Of a stretch of 64,000 nucleotides of DNA, positions 16,375 through 25,193 are shown piece after piece. The first letter of the stretch is position 1, and each line of letters starts with the position of its first letter. A model generated the notes under the pieces. The model did not search any database and had not been told where the DNA came from. It worked only from the letters and a program-made list of their open reading frames with translations. The position numbers and the translations under genes are program-made. Source of the stretch: Nitrospira sp. (GTDB taxonomy: Bacteria > Nitrospirota > Nitrospiria > Nitrospirales > Nitrospiraceae); assembly GCA_020853775.1 (NCBI GenBank), contig JADYYH010000004.1, positions 21,968 through 85,967 of the forward strand, read 5' to 3'.

Positions 16375-18731
16375 GCGGGGGACACTGAATGCAGGATCTC
16401 GCGCACGAGTCGGATCAAGTCTTCAGGTGAGAACGGCTTCTGTAAAAACGTGGTCTGCCCATGGCTCTCGGCGCCCGTGACCGGCAGGTTGTCGCTGTAC
16501 CCCGACATGTAGAGCACCTTCAAATCGCCGAAGTGGCTTCGCAGCCGCGTCGCCAGCTCCTTGCCGTTCATGCCCGGCATCACCAGGTCGGTAATCAATA
16601 AATCGATGTGCAGGGTATTGCGCCGGATGAGATCCAACGCCTGGAACCCGTCTTCCGCTTCGTGCACGGTGTACCCATGCGTGCGAAGAATATGCTGCGT
16701 CAGCAAGCGGACGGAAGGCTCATCTTCCACGAGGAGAATAATCTCTGTCCCGGTTTTGTGTTCCGGTTCGGTCGATGCGGGCGGCAATGCGATATTCGGC
16801 GGCACGACTTCCGGAAGAAAAACCGTCATCGTGGTGCCGTGCCCCACCTCGCTCTCAACGGAAATCGTGCCTCCGCTCTGGTGCACGATGCCGTAGACCG
16901 TGGAGAGGCCGAGGCCGGTTCCCCGCCCGGGCGGTTTGGTCGTAAAAAACGGCTCGAAGATTTTCGCCTTCGTGGCCGGCTCGATGCCGGTTCCCGTGTC
17001 GTGCACACGCAGCCGGACATAGGTTCGAGTCGTACGCGAGTCGTGTCCAGGCCCCCACACCTCGCGTGGAAGCACCTGTGAGGTATCGATGGTCAAGGTG
17101 CCGCCATGCGGCATCGCGTCGCGGGCGTTGACGGCCAGATTGAGCAACACCTGTTCGAGTTGCACGGCGTCGGCTTTGACCCATCGCGGGCTGGGATCGA
17201 GCTGTAAAACGATCGTCACGTGTTCGCCGATTAAACTCTTTAGAAGCGCCATCAGATCGCGAATCACCCGATGCAGATCTAAGGAGACCGGGTGGAGCAT
17301 CTGCTTGCGGCTGAAGGCGAGCAGTTGGCCGGTCAGTGCCGCGCAGCGTTCCCCGGCGCGCTGGATTTCCTGCACGAAGTACCGGGCCGAAGAGTTCTGG
17401 TTCAGCTCCTGTAGGAGGACTGCGCTGTAGCCGAGAATCACGGTCATGACATTGTTGAAGTCGTGTGCCACGCCTCCGGCTAATCGCCCGACGGCTTCCA
17501 TTTTTTGCGCCTGCCGCAGTTGGTCTTCCAGTTCGCGCGCGTCGGTAATATCTTCCGTGATGCCGCTGAGACTGTCGACTTCGCCTGTGTCCGTGCGATG
17601 GATGACCATCCGATCGTGGATCCAGCGGATTTTCCCGTCGGGCCGTAGGATGCGATAAAACAATTGCACATCGCGTCCTGTCGGACGGGTCAGTTCCGCG
17701 TCGTACACGTCGGTGACCATGCGCTGATCGTCAGGATGTACACAATCCCGCCAGAGTTTGGGATTCTCATAAAACTGCGCGGCAGGCAATCCCCAGATTC
17801 GTTCAAAGGCCCGGTTCACATAGAGCACTTGTGGCGGCTGCGCTTGGGCGAACCACACGCCTTGGTTCAGATTGTCGGTGAGGTAATTGAATCGTTTTTC
17901 GCTCGAGAGCCGGGCCCCTTCCGTCCGCCGATGTTCCCGTACCTCGTCCTGCAACCGGCTATTGGCTTGAGCCAGGTCGGCCGTGCGTTTGGCGATGCGT
18001 TGTTCGAGATCGCTCTGAGCCGTTCTCAATTGCTCCTCAATGGCGCGGCGATCATGGATCTCTTTGGTGATGTCTTGATTCAGCCGCTCCACAGCTTCCG
18101 TGCGTGCGGTGAGTGACTGCACCAGAGTGAGCTTTTCCAACTGCAACCGCATGGAGGACAGCAGGACGTGGTTGAAGGTCCAGGAAGAGTGGATCGTGGC
18201 AAAGAGGAACAGCGTGCCCATCACGCCCATGATCAGATGAAAGTCATGGCCGCTGAAAAAGAGATGCCCCAGCATGGGAAGGGTCACGGGCAAGGCGTAG
18301 CACAAGAACAGGGGAAAGGAGACCGACAGGACCGAGACCGCCCCGGCGGTCATCCCGCCCAGCACGAACAGCTGAACCAATTCGTAGGGCAGCGGAATTT
18401 CCGGCGTGAGAAAATAGACGCTGCCCCCCCAGCCGATGCCGGCCATGGTGGTTGTCACCAACATCCAGCGGTGCCAGTCGGCGTTGCTCCACGCTGCAGG
18501 CGTTGTCCGGCGATAGTTGTAGATCAGGAGTGCCCGAGCACCGGCCGCCACCCAGAGGATGGTCACCCAGACCAGGAGTGGCGTGTGGGGGACCACGGGC
18601 CATTCTACGGCGGCGAGGATGGCCGCATTCACCGCGCTGGCCAACACGCCGGTAGGCATGTTGCGGTACAAGACAGAGACTTGTTGTGACTGGAGTTCCT
18701 TGGCCGGGTTGGTGTGGGCCGGGTGATCCAT
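16371..18731 (-). CDS. Hybrid sensor histidine kinase (7TM-PAS-HK-REC)
   Basis: A 786-residue membrane kinase. Residues about 20-195 hold six or seven transmembrane helices of an integral sensor domain (MASE-like), then a long coiled-coil (about 200-270, containing [20 protein letters not shown]), a PAS domain (about 280-405, with the PAC-like [13 protein letters not shown]), a HisKA box with His423 in GGVAHDFNN, the ATP-binding N, G1 and G2 boxes ([32 protein letters not shown]), and a C-terminal receiver with Asp715 in [12 protein letters not shown]. It has no DNA-binding output, so it should feed a phosphorelay. A GTG at 18767 would add 12 residues. No dedicated response regulator is adjacent. 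Confidence 0.92.
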   Translation of the reverse strand: MDHPAHTNPAKELQSQQVSVLYRNMPTGVLASAVNAAILAAVEWPVVPHTPLLVWVTILWVAAGARALLIYNYRRTTPAAWSNADWHRWMLVTTTMAGIGWGGSVYFLTPEIPLPYELVQLFVLGGMTAGAVSVLSVSFPLFLCYALPVTLPMLGHLFFSGHDFHLIMGVMGTLFLFATIHSSWTFNHVLLSSMRLQLEKLTLVQSLTARTEAVERLNQDITKEIHDRRAIEEQLRTAQSDLEQRIAKRTADLAQANSRLQDEVREHRRTEGARLSSEKRFNYLTDNLNQGVWFAQAQPPQVLYVNRAFERIWGLPAAQFYENPKLWRDCVHPDDQRMVTDVYDAELTRPTGRDVQLFYRILRPDGKIRWIHDRMVIHRTDTGEVDSLSGITEDITDARELEDQLRQAQKMEAVGRLAGGVAHDFNNVMTVILGYSAVLLQELNQNSSARYFVQEIQRAGERCAALTGQLLAFSRKQMLHPVSLDLHRVIRDLMALLKSLIGEHVTIVLQLDPSPRWVKADAVQLEQVLLNLAVNARDAMPHGGTLTIDTSQVLPREVWGPGHDSRTTRTYVRLRVHDTGTGIEPATKAKIFEPFFTTKPPGRGTGLGLSTVYGIVHQSGGTISVESEVGHGTTMTVFLPEVVPPNIALPPASTEPEHKTGTEIILLVEDEPSVRLLTQHILRTHGYTVHEAEDGFQALDLIRRNTLHIDLLITDLVMPGMNGKELATRLRSHFGDLKVLYMSGYSDNLPVTGAESHGQTTFLQKPFSPEDLIRLVREILHSVSPA

Positions 18732-18845
18732 GGGAGGACCCCGCTCGATAACAGATGCGTCCTGCACGCGATACCCGTTAGGCGGCGACGCTCCGCACGC
18801 GCCGTCGGATAGCGTACTCTAGCACGATCGTTGACCAGGCGCGCA

Positions 18846-20315
18846 TCAAAAATTCACACGGAGGTTGATCGATCCGACGTGTAAAGTGGTGCGGTATGTT
18901 CCATTCACGGTTGGATTGACGTTGCCGGCGACAGTTCTTGCCTCGTACAGGATGGCCTGGTACGCGAGATCGACGCCGAGTCCCTTGGGGCTGAGTTTGC
19001 TTGCTCCGCCGCAGGGTATCACTCCGAGAAACTGTCCGTTGTCACGACATGTGAATCCGATGCCGGTCGACACTGCATGGTTGTCACCGTCGGGGATCGC
19101 CGGGTTGAAGGTTTGATCGGGAACCGCCTTCTGTGAATGCCAGTATCCGGCGCGCAGGGCAATGTCCCAATCGGGGAGTGGTTGCGGGTTGAGCCACTTA
19201 TGTTCCGTGCCGATCATGACCGTGTAGCCGCTCATCCAGTTGGCCGGAGTGGCGACCGTGATGCCGTTTGAGAGGCGTGAATCCAAATTACGGACCGATT
19301 TCCAGCCGGTATAGTCCACGTCCAATTCCACTTTCCATTCGCGCTCTTTATTGCGGACCGGCCAGAGGGCGATGCCTCCGGTCAGGACCTGCGGCACGAC
19401 AAACGTGGTCCGCGCGTCCGCGACACGGGTGCCGCCAGCCAGCAATTGGCCGTCGAGGTGCAGCGTGGCCTGGCTTCGATAGATCAGGCCGATATTGACG
19501 AGGGGTTTGCCATCTTCGTTGCGTAGCGGGGTATACAGCAAGCTGGCATTCCAGCCGGCGGCCGTGTCACGTCCGTTCAACTCCATGCCGGTGCCGACTG
19601 GAATGCCGAACGCGCCGGACGAGCGAAATTGTCGTTCAACCTGTCCTTCTCCGAAGGCGCCGGAAAACGTATACACATCCGCGCCCAACCCAATGGCGAG
19701 GTCCGGCAGCGGTCGGAAGGCGATGGAGGGTCGAATGTCGATCAACTCGAAGGCGGCCTTGGTGGTGGCCGTCGAAAAGGGACTGCTGTCCGGCCAGCGC
19801 GTCAAGGTGCCGAAGGGGCTGAAGACGGCCAGACCCACCGCGGTGCTCTCGGAAGAGCCGATGCCCAGGTCCTTGAGATTGGCCGTAATATAAATGTTGG
19901 AGGGGGGCGGAACTGCCACGCTGCCGCGGAGGTCTCCATTGGCCTGCGTGCCTGCGGCGTTCTGAAAGGAAAAGCCGCCGGCAATGAGCGTCGTGCCGGC
20001 TGAGAGCTGCACCCCTCGCAGTTGAGTCATGCCGGCAGGATTGTAGTACCCGGCGGAAGCATCATCGGCTTGGGCCGTGAAGGCGGACGCTTGACCGGTC
20101 GCCGAGGCGCTATGGTCGTAGATGCGAAAACTTCCGGCAAACACCGGCGCAGGACCAAAGGTTGCCCAGGCGGCCACTAGCGCACTGCAGGTGAGGAGTA
20201 GCCGTGCGGCGGTGCGATCGTTCCGACGTGCCGCGACCCTGTTCGGGTGCGCGGACGGCAGGTCGGTTTCGAATAACACAGGGGCAGTGTCGAGACCCAT
20301 CGTACTCACCGTCAT
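18846..20315 (-). CDS. FadL/TodX-type outer-membrane transport protein
   Basis: A 489-residue porin for hydrophobic compounds. After a long N-terminal extension a signal peptide (LLLTCSALVAAWATF, cleavage around VFAGSF) leads into the family hallmark SATGQASAFTAQADDASAGYYNPAGM, which corresponds to the N-terminal plug and first strand of FadL. The rest alternates in beta-strand fashion and ends in Phe (LRVNF), as outer-membrane barrels do. The predicted role is uptake of long-chain fatty acids, aromatics or other lipophiles. The ATG at 20300 is a possible alternative start. A good promoter lies at 20373-20401. Confidence 0.9.
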   Translation of the reverse strand: MTVSTMGLDTAPVLFETDLPSAHPNRVAARRNDRTAARLLLTCSALVAAWATFGPAPVFAGSFRIYDHSASATGQASAFTAQADDASAGYYNPAGMTQLRGVQLSAGTTLIAGGFSFQNAAGTQANGDLRGSVAVPPPSNIYITANLKDLGIGSSESTAVGLAVFSPFGTLTRWPDSSPFSTATTKAAFELIDIRPSIAFRPLPDLAIGLGADVYTFSGAFGEGQVERQFRSSGAFGIPVGTGMELNGRDTAAGWNASLLYTPLRNEDGKPLVNIGLIYRSQATLHLDGQLLAGGTRVADARTTFVVPQVLTGGIALWPVRNKEREWKVELDVDYTGWKSVRNLDSRLSNGITVATPANWMSGYTVMIGTEHKWLNPQPLPDWDIALRAGYWHSQKAVPDQTFNPAIPDGDNHAVSTGIGFTCRDNGQFLGVIPCGGASKLSPKGLGVDLAYQAILYEARTVAGNVNPTVNGTYRTTLHVGSINLRVNF

Positions 20316-20372
20316 TCCTCACATGAACCGTGCTAGGTACAAGATCGTAGCCAGTTGATCTGGTATGGGTTC

Positions 20373-20401
20373 ATCTAAGAGAAGGCGCGGTATTTTGTCA
20401 A
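20373..20401 (-). promoter_or_regulatory. Sigma-70 promoter of the FadL gene
   Basis: On the minus strand TTGACA (complement of 20396-20401) and TTAGAT (complement of 20373-20378) are 17 bp apart, a near-consensus promoter that ends about 58 bp before the start codon at 20315. Confidence 0.7.
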
Positions 20402-20495
20402 GCGGGACGAGGCGCGGAGGATGGGCGCGCGTCGCGATGCATGTATTTTTATGTGCAGGATCGCGTATGCTCGGCGACATGAGGATCCGCTGGTG

Positions 20496-22790
20496 GTGTC
20501 CGTGAGGCGGTGGCTTTTCCGCGCGCTTGTGGCAGTGACAGGCATGCTCCTCCTCGTCATCGGGAGCGCCCTGGCCTATGGACTGTACCTTTCCGCCAGC
20601 CTCGCGCTGCCCACGGGAGATGAACATCCTCCCCGTCTCATCTATGGCGCGCCGTTTCTCTTGAAACCTGACTTGGATGTGGTCTCCTCGCACTTGATCG
20701 AGCGGCTGACCCGGCTGGGTTATCAGGCGGTTGAGACGCCCGTGCGCGCACCAGGGGAGTTTCGGGTGAGCCCTGGCGAGATCGATATCTATCTCCACGA
20801 ATTTTCTGACTTACACCTCCGGTCTATGCCGACGCGTTTGCTGTTGGAGCAGGGGCGGGTGGTCCGGGTCTTGTCGATTCAAACGGGAGACGAACTCTTT
20901 CCTGCCTATCTCGAGCCGCAGCTGATCAGTGGCTTACGCGGTGCGTCCCGGCAGGTCCGGGAATGGGTCTCGTACGACGACCTCTCCCCGCGATTTCTCG
21001 ATATCCTGCTCGCCATTGAAGACCGGCGGTTTTTCAGCCATCCGGGCATCGACCCGATCGCCGTGGGGCGGGCGGTGTGGACGAATGTGACCCGGGGGAC
21101 GGTCATTCAAGGCGGCAGCACCATCACGCAGCAGTTGGCCAAGAACCTGTTTTATTCCCCGCAGCGAACATTCGGACGGAAGCTGAAGGAATCCATCGCC
21201 GCCTTGGTGTTGGAGGCGAAATACCGGAAACAGGCCATTCTCGAGAGTTATGCCAACGAGATTTACCTCGGCCAGGTCGGCTCCGTGTCGATCTACGGCG
21301 TCGGCGAAGCGGCCCACCGGTATTTCGGGAAACGAATGGATACTCTCAGCCTGGAAGAGGCGGCCTTGTTAGTCGGCATGATCAAGGGCCCGAATACCTA
21401 TTCGCCGTTGAGAAATGCCGCCTTGGCCAAGCAGCGTCGCGATGTGGTGCTGGGCCGGCTGCACGAACAGGGTTTGATCAATGATGAGGTGTGGGCGCAA
21501 GCCGTCAACACGCCGGTTCAGGTGATGCCGCCGCAGGACACGCTGGCCGATGCGCCGTTTTTCGTCGACTATCTCTTGCGGCAGGTGGAAGAAGCAACCG
21601 GCGCGCCGCTGCCGGACGGGGTGAGGGCCTATACGACGCTCGATCCTGTGCTCCAACGGCTGGCCACTCAGACGCTGGAGAGTGAACTGACCAAGCTGGA
21701 AACGGCCTATCCGGCATTGAAAGGCCATCCTACCGCATTGCAGGGTGCGCTGGTGGCGATCGATCCGAAAACCGGCGGTATTCTCGCGATGGTGGGCAGC
21801 CGGGACTACCGTGCCAGCCAGTTCAATCGGGCCGTGCAAGCGAAACGCCAGCCCGGCTCACTCTTCAAGCCGCTGGTGTATCTCGCGGCGATGGAAGCGC
21901 GTCGCGAATTGAGCGGCGGGCAACCGGTGACGGCGGCCACCTCGATCGTCGACGAACCCGTGACCTTTGAATCGTCCACCGGCCGGTGGACGCCACAGAA
22001 TTACGACCATAAATTCCACGGGACGGTGTCCCTGCGAACGGCGTTAGAACAGTCGCTGAATATTCCGGCGGTCAAGATCGCGCAGTTCGTCGGCACGAAA
22101 CGCATTCTCCACCTGGCAGAGAAGCTGGGGATCCGGAGTCCGCTGGCCGACAATCTGTCCATCGCGCTCGGCACCTCCGGCGTGTCTCTCCTGGAAATGA
22201 CCTCAGCATTCGGTGTCCTCGCCGATGAAGGTGTCAGCATGACTCCCACGGCGCTACAGGCGGTGATGACTTCGGAAGGAGATCCGACTTGGCACCATAC
22301 GCCGGCGAGGCATCAGGCGGTGTCGCCGCAAGCGGCCTATGTCATGACGTCATTGTTGAAGGGCGTGGTGGAACGCGGAACAGCGGCGAAGGCCAAGTCG
22401 ATGGGGCTGCATGGAATCGTGGCCGGGAAGACGGGCACGACGGATGGGTATCGCGACGCCTGGTTTATCGGGTATACGCCGGATGTGGTGGTTGGGGCCT
22501 GGGTGGGATTCGACGATGAGGACGCGTTGCACCTGACCGGCGCGCAAGCCGCATTGCCGATGTGGGTGGAATTTGTCCGCCAGATCCTGCCCGCCGCGCC
22601 GCGCGACTTCGTCATGCCGCCGGCCGTGATCGCGCGCGACATCGATCCCCAGTCCTCGCAGTTGGCGACTTCGAAATGTCCGCATCGCGTGGCGGAGCTG
22701 TTTATCGAAGGCACGGAGCCTTCGGTGTATTGCGAAGTGCACGGGAGCGGAATCTGGGAACGCGTGAAGCGGAGTTTTGGTTTTTTCTAG
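20496..22790 (+). CDS. Class A penicillin-binding protein (PBP1b type)
   Basis: A bifunctional peptidoglycan synthase. From the GTG at 20496, which follows GAGGAT by nine bases, a short basic tail precedes one transmembrane anchor (about residues 8-33). Residues about 55-130 correspond to the UB2H domain, which in E. coli PBP1b binds LpoB. The glycosyltransferase (GT51) domain follows with Glu175 in AIEDRRFFSH, QGGSTITQQLAKNLF and RKLKE. The transpeptidase domain has Ser455 in SLFK, SLN and KTGTTDGY. It polymerises and cross-links glycan strands in the periplasm. An ATG at 20421 would add 25 atypical residues and has its SD-like bases abutting the codon. No LpoB-like gene is seen nearby. Confidence 0.93.
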   Translation: MSVRRWLFRALVAVTGMLLLVIGSALAYGLYLSASLALPTGDEHPPRLIYGAPFLLKPDLDVVSSHLIERLTRLGYQAVETPVRAPGEFRVSPGEIDIYLHEFSDLHLRSMPTRLLLEQGRVVRVLSIQTGDELFPAYLEPQLISGLRGASRQVREWVSYDDLSPRFLDILLAIEDRRFFSHPGIDPIAVGRAVWTNVTRGTVIQGGSTITQQLAKNLFYSPQRTFGRKLKESIAALVLEAKYRKQAILESYANEIYLGQVGSVSIYGVGEAAHRYFGKRMDTLSLEEAALLVGMIKGPNTYSPLRNAALAKQRRDVVLGRLHEQGLINDEVWAQAVNTPVQVMPPQDTLADAPFFVDYLLRQVEEATGAPLPDGVRAYTTLDPVLQRLATQTLESELTKLETAYPALKGHPTALQGALVAIDPKTGGILAMVGSRDYRASQFNRAVQAKRQPGSLFKPLVYLAAMEARRELSGGQPVTAATSIVDEPVTFESSTGRWTPQNYDHKFHGTVSLRTALEQSLNIPAVKIAQFVGTKRILHLAEKLGIRSPLADNLSIALGTSGVSLLEMTSAFGVLADEGVSMTPTALQAVMTSEGDPTWHHTPARHQAVSPQAAYVMTSLLKGVVERGTAAKAKSMGLHGIVAGKTGTTDGYRDAWFIGYTPDVVVGAWVGFDDEDALHLTGAQAALPMWVEFVRQILPAAPRDFVMPPAVIARDIDPQSSQLATSKCPHRVAELFIEGTEPSVYCEVHGSGIWERVKRSFGFF

Positions 22791-22822
22791 GTGTCATCGA
22801 AAAGCTGGTGTAGGCTCGGCTC

Positions 22823-23317
22823 ATGTTGAATTGGTTCTCCGGTTCATCCGACACTGCCTGCGACAAGGAGCTCCAGATGATGAAGAAGCCCGGCTTTGTG
22901 GAAAACGACAATATCACCCTGCTGGCCAAAGGGGTGTTGCTCAGAGGGGAAATCCATGTGGAAGGCACCGTGCGCATCGACGGCCGGCTGGAGGGGGATT
23001 TGCAGACCGGCGGAACGGTGGTGATCGGCGAAGATGGAGTCGTGCAGGGCACCATCACGGCCGGTACCATCATCAGCAGTGGAAAAATCAAAGCGACCGT
23101 GCGGGCCACGGAGCGGATTCAATTGCTCAAGACCGGGCTTCTCGTCGGCGAAGTACACGCACCGGCATTCTCCATGGAAGATGGCGCAAAATTTCAGGGT
23201 CTTTCGGATATGGGCGTCACCTCGTGGGGCGATGACGCGCAGAAGCTGCCCGGCAACGTGCGGGATATTGCCGCCCAGCGTCCCAAAGCGGTCGCCATGG
23301 CAGGGGAGAACGCTTGA
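22823..23317 (+). CDS. Bactofilin
   Basis: A 164-residue polymer-forming cytoskeletal protein. The core (about residues 28-125) shows the regular right-handed beta-helix spacing of bactofilins: NITLLAKGVLLRGEIHVEG, VRIDGRLEGDL, VVIGEDGVVQGTI, and so on with a hydrophobic-x-glycine rhythm every 17-20 residues. Flanks are polar and disordered. Bactofilins self-assemble at the membrane and position cell-wall enzymes; the PBP gene 32 bp upstream on the same strand fits. An ATG at 22877 preceded by AAGGAG is an equally plausible start and would remove 18 residues. Confidence 0.9.
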   Translation: MLNWFSGSSDTACDKELQMMKKPGFVENDNITLLAKGVLLRGEIHVEGTVRIDGRLEGDLQTGGTVVIGEDGVVQGTITAGTIISSGKIKATVRATERIQLLKTGLLVGEVHAPAFSMEDGAKFQGLSDMGVTSWGDDAQKLPGNVRDIAAQRPKAVAMAGENA

Positions 23318-23493
23318 ACGGCGTCTCCTTCGATCCCTCGGCCGCCGGTTCCGGCGCGCCTTCCAGCTCGTCCCTTCTTCTCGCTGCCCAGCCATAGGTC
23401 CTCCCTCCAGGTAAGGGGATCGCAAAACCGGCGCGTGACATCACGGGCAGGTTCTGCTATCAACGGCACTGGCACGAGTTCCTTTATCCCTTC

Positions 23494-24576
23494 ATGAATC
23501 GACGACAGATTTTTGCAGCCTGCTTCTTCGGCGTCCTTCTGGCCTTGCTGTATCAGATGGCCCTGATGTTCCGCCCCTTCGTCTTTCCGGTCCTCTGGGC
23601 TGTGATATTGGCGCATCTCTGCTTTCCCCTGCATGCCCGGTTGACGGCCTGGCTGGGCGGAAAGGAGTCGCATTCCGCCGTCCTCCTGACGCTGGCCGCG
23701 CTCGCTCTGGTGGTGGTGCCTCTGGTCGTCCTCAGTGTGATGTTGGTCAAGGAGGCGGCGTCCGCCGAACGCGCGGTGCGGGAGTGGATTGCCTCCGGAG
23801 GCGTTCAGCAATTGCCGGATCGCCTCTCGGGGCTGCCCGGCGGCGGGATGGCGCGCGAATGGTTGGAACGATTCACGGGCCGGGAAAGCGACCTGGAGCA
23901 GTTTGTGTTGTCGAGCGCCAAGACGTTCAGCAAATTTATCGTCGGGGAATTGAGCGACCTCGTGCGTGACGTGTTCATGTTGGTGGCTGATTTTCTGGTC
24001 ATGGTGTTCACCCTGTTCTTTTTCTTCAAGGACGGCCGGCATTGGCTTGCGTCGCTCTACGGTCTGATTCCGCTCGAGGCCTCGCATAAAGACAAGATTC
24101 TCGTTCGTCTGGACCAAACGATTCGTGCCGTCGTGAAGGGGATTGTGCTGACGGCGGTCGCGCAGGGATTTCTCGCCGGGGCGGCGTATGCGGTATTGGG
24201 TGTGCCCTTTCCGATGGTCTTGATGGCCCTGACCATTCTGCTGGCTCCGTTGCCGTTCGGCGGCACCGCGCTCATCTGGGGGCCAGTGGCCGGCTATCTT
24301 CTGTGGTCAGGAACGGTGGGGAAAGGCTTGGTGATGTTGGCGTGGGGCATCGGCGTGGTGTCGACCGTCGATCAGATTCTGAAGCCGTTGTTCATCGGCC
24401 AGGGCGCGCAGATTCCTATCTTGTTGTTGACGTTCAGCGTGCTCGGCGGGCTGGCGGCCTACGGCATTCTCGGCCTGTTTCTCGGGCCGATTCTCGTTGG
24501 ATTGTTCCTGACCGCGCTGCAGATTTACCGTGACGAATACCAGCTGCCGAACGCGCTGCCGCCTGCGAAGTCCTGA
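23494..24576 (+). CDS. AI-2E family membrane transporter
   Basis: A 360-residue inner-membrane protein of the PerM/YhhT/TqsA family with about eight transmembrane helices: two or three at the N-terminus (residues about 6-85), a central periplasmic-type amphipathic region (about 90-150) and a C-terminal bundle. Family motifs include FFKDGRHWLASLYGLIPL and, near the end, GPVAGYLLW and GLFLGPILVGL. Members export varied substrates (autoinducer-2, sodium/proton exchange); the real substrate cannot be assigned. The 176 bp before the gene contain nothing that I can identify. Confidence 0.88.
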   Translation: MNRRQIFAACFFGVLLALLYQMALMFRPFVFPVLWAVILAHLCFPLHARLTAWLGGKESHSAVLLTLAALALVVVPLVVLSVMLVKEAASAERAVREWIASGGVQQLPDRLSGLPGGGMAREWLERFTGRESDLEQFVLSSAKTFSKFIVGELSDLVRDVFMLVADFLVMVFTLFFFFKDGRHWLASLYGLIPLEASHKDKILVRLDQTIRAVVKGIVLTAVAQGFLAGAAYAVLGVPFPMVLMALTILLAPLPFGGTALIWGPVAGYLLWSGTVGKGLVMLAWGIGVVSTVDQILKPLFIGQGAQIPILLLTFSVLGGLAAYGILGLFLGPILVGLFLTALQIYRDEYQLPNALPPAKS

Positions 24577-24599
24577 CCTTGCGCTGATCGCCGTTTCCC

Positions 24600-25193
24600 T
24601 CAGTCGAGAGGAATCGTAATTGTCATCCCCCCGATCACATCATTGAGGGCGAAGTCCCGTTTCGGGCTTAAGGGATGACTATTGTGGCATTTGACGCAGG
24701 ATGCTGACGTCGCGCGATCCGAATAGATCGCTTGGAAAAATTGTTTGCGGCCGCTGGTCACAATGCCGGTGAAGGGCCGATCCGGCGTCTCTGCAAAACT
24801 TTCCAGCGCCCGGCGCTCCAATTCCGTCGCCGGGGCGTTGCGTTGATAAATCGGCCAGAGGCTGATGAGGCGGTAGCGAATGCCGCGTCCGGATTCCGCG
24901 ACCAGCTTGCCCGAGTGTTGAAGGAACTGCGCGGGCAGGGGGAGGGCGTTTTCATGCTCCCAATGTTCCACGGCGGAAACGATGCCTTTTGCCTGCATGC
25001 GGTTGACCACCTGGTTGGTATAGATCGTCCGGTCTGCGTCGAGGACGGCATGGACGAAGTCCGCGACCTTGTCCGGTGAGATGCCTGCCGGCGGCGTGAG
25101 GTCCTTCGCCTGCAAGGAATAGGCAGAAACACAGGCCAGAAACAGCGCCGGCCATACCATCCATGATCGAACGCCTGTCAGGATGAGATACAT
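24600..25193 (-). CDS. DUF3365 (Tll0287-like) exported CxxCH protein
   Basis: A 197-residue protein with a signal peptide (WMVWPALFLACVSAYSLQA) and one haem-binding motif, SCVKCHNSH (about residues 164-172). The preceding region, RYRLISLWPIYQRNAPATELERRALESF, matches the DUF3365 or Tll0287-like haem sensor domain, a PAS-like fold that binds one haem c and is often found fused or adjacent to kinases. AAAGGAGGAG stands before the ATG. The start overlaps the end of the upstream kinase gene by 16 bp, so the two are co-transcribed and probably translationally coupled. It is likely a periplasmic redox or gas-sensing partner of that kinase; this is inference. Confidence 0.82.
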   Translation of the reverse strand: MYLILTGVRSWMVWPALFLACVSAYSLQAKDLTPPAGISPDKVADFVHAVLDADRTIYTNQVVNRMQAKGIVSAVEHWEHENALPLPAQFLQHSGKLVAESGRGIRYRLISLWPIYQRNAPATELERRALESFAETPDRPFTGIVTSGRKQFFQAIYSDRATSASCVKCHNSHPLSPKRDFALNDVIGGMTITIPLD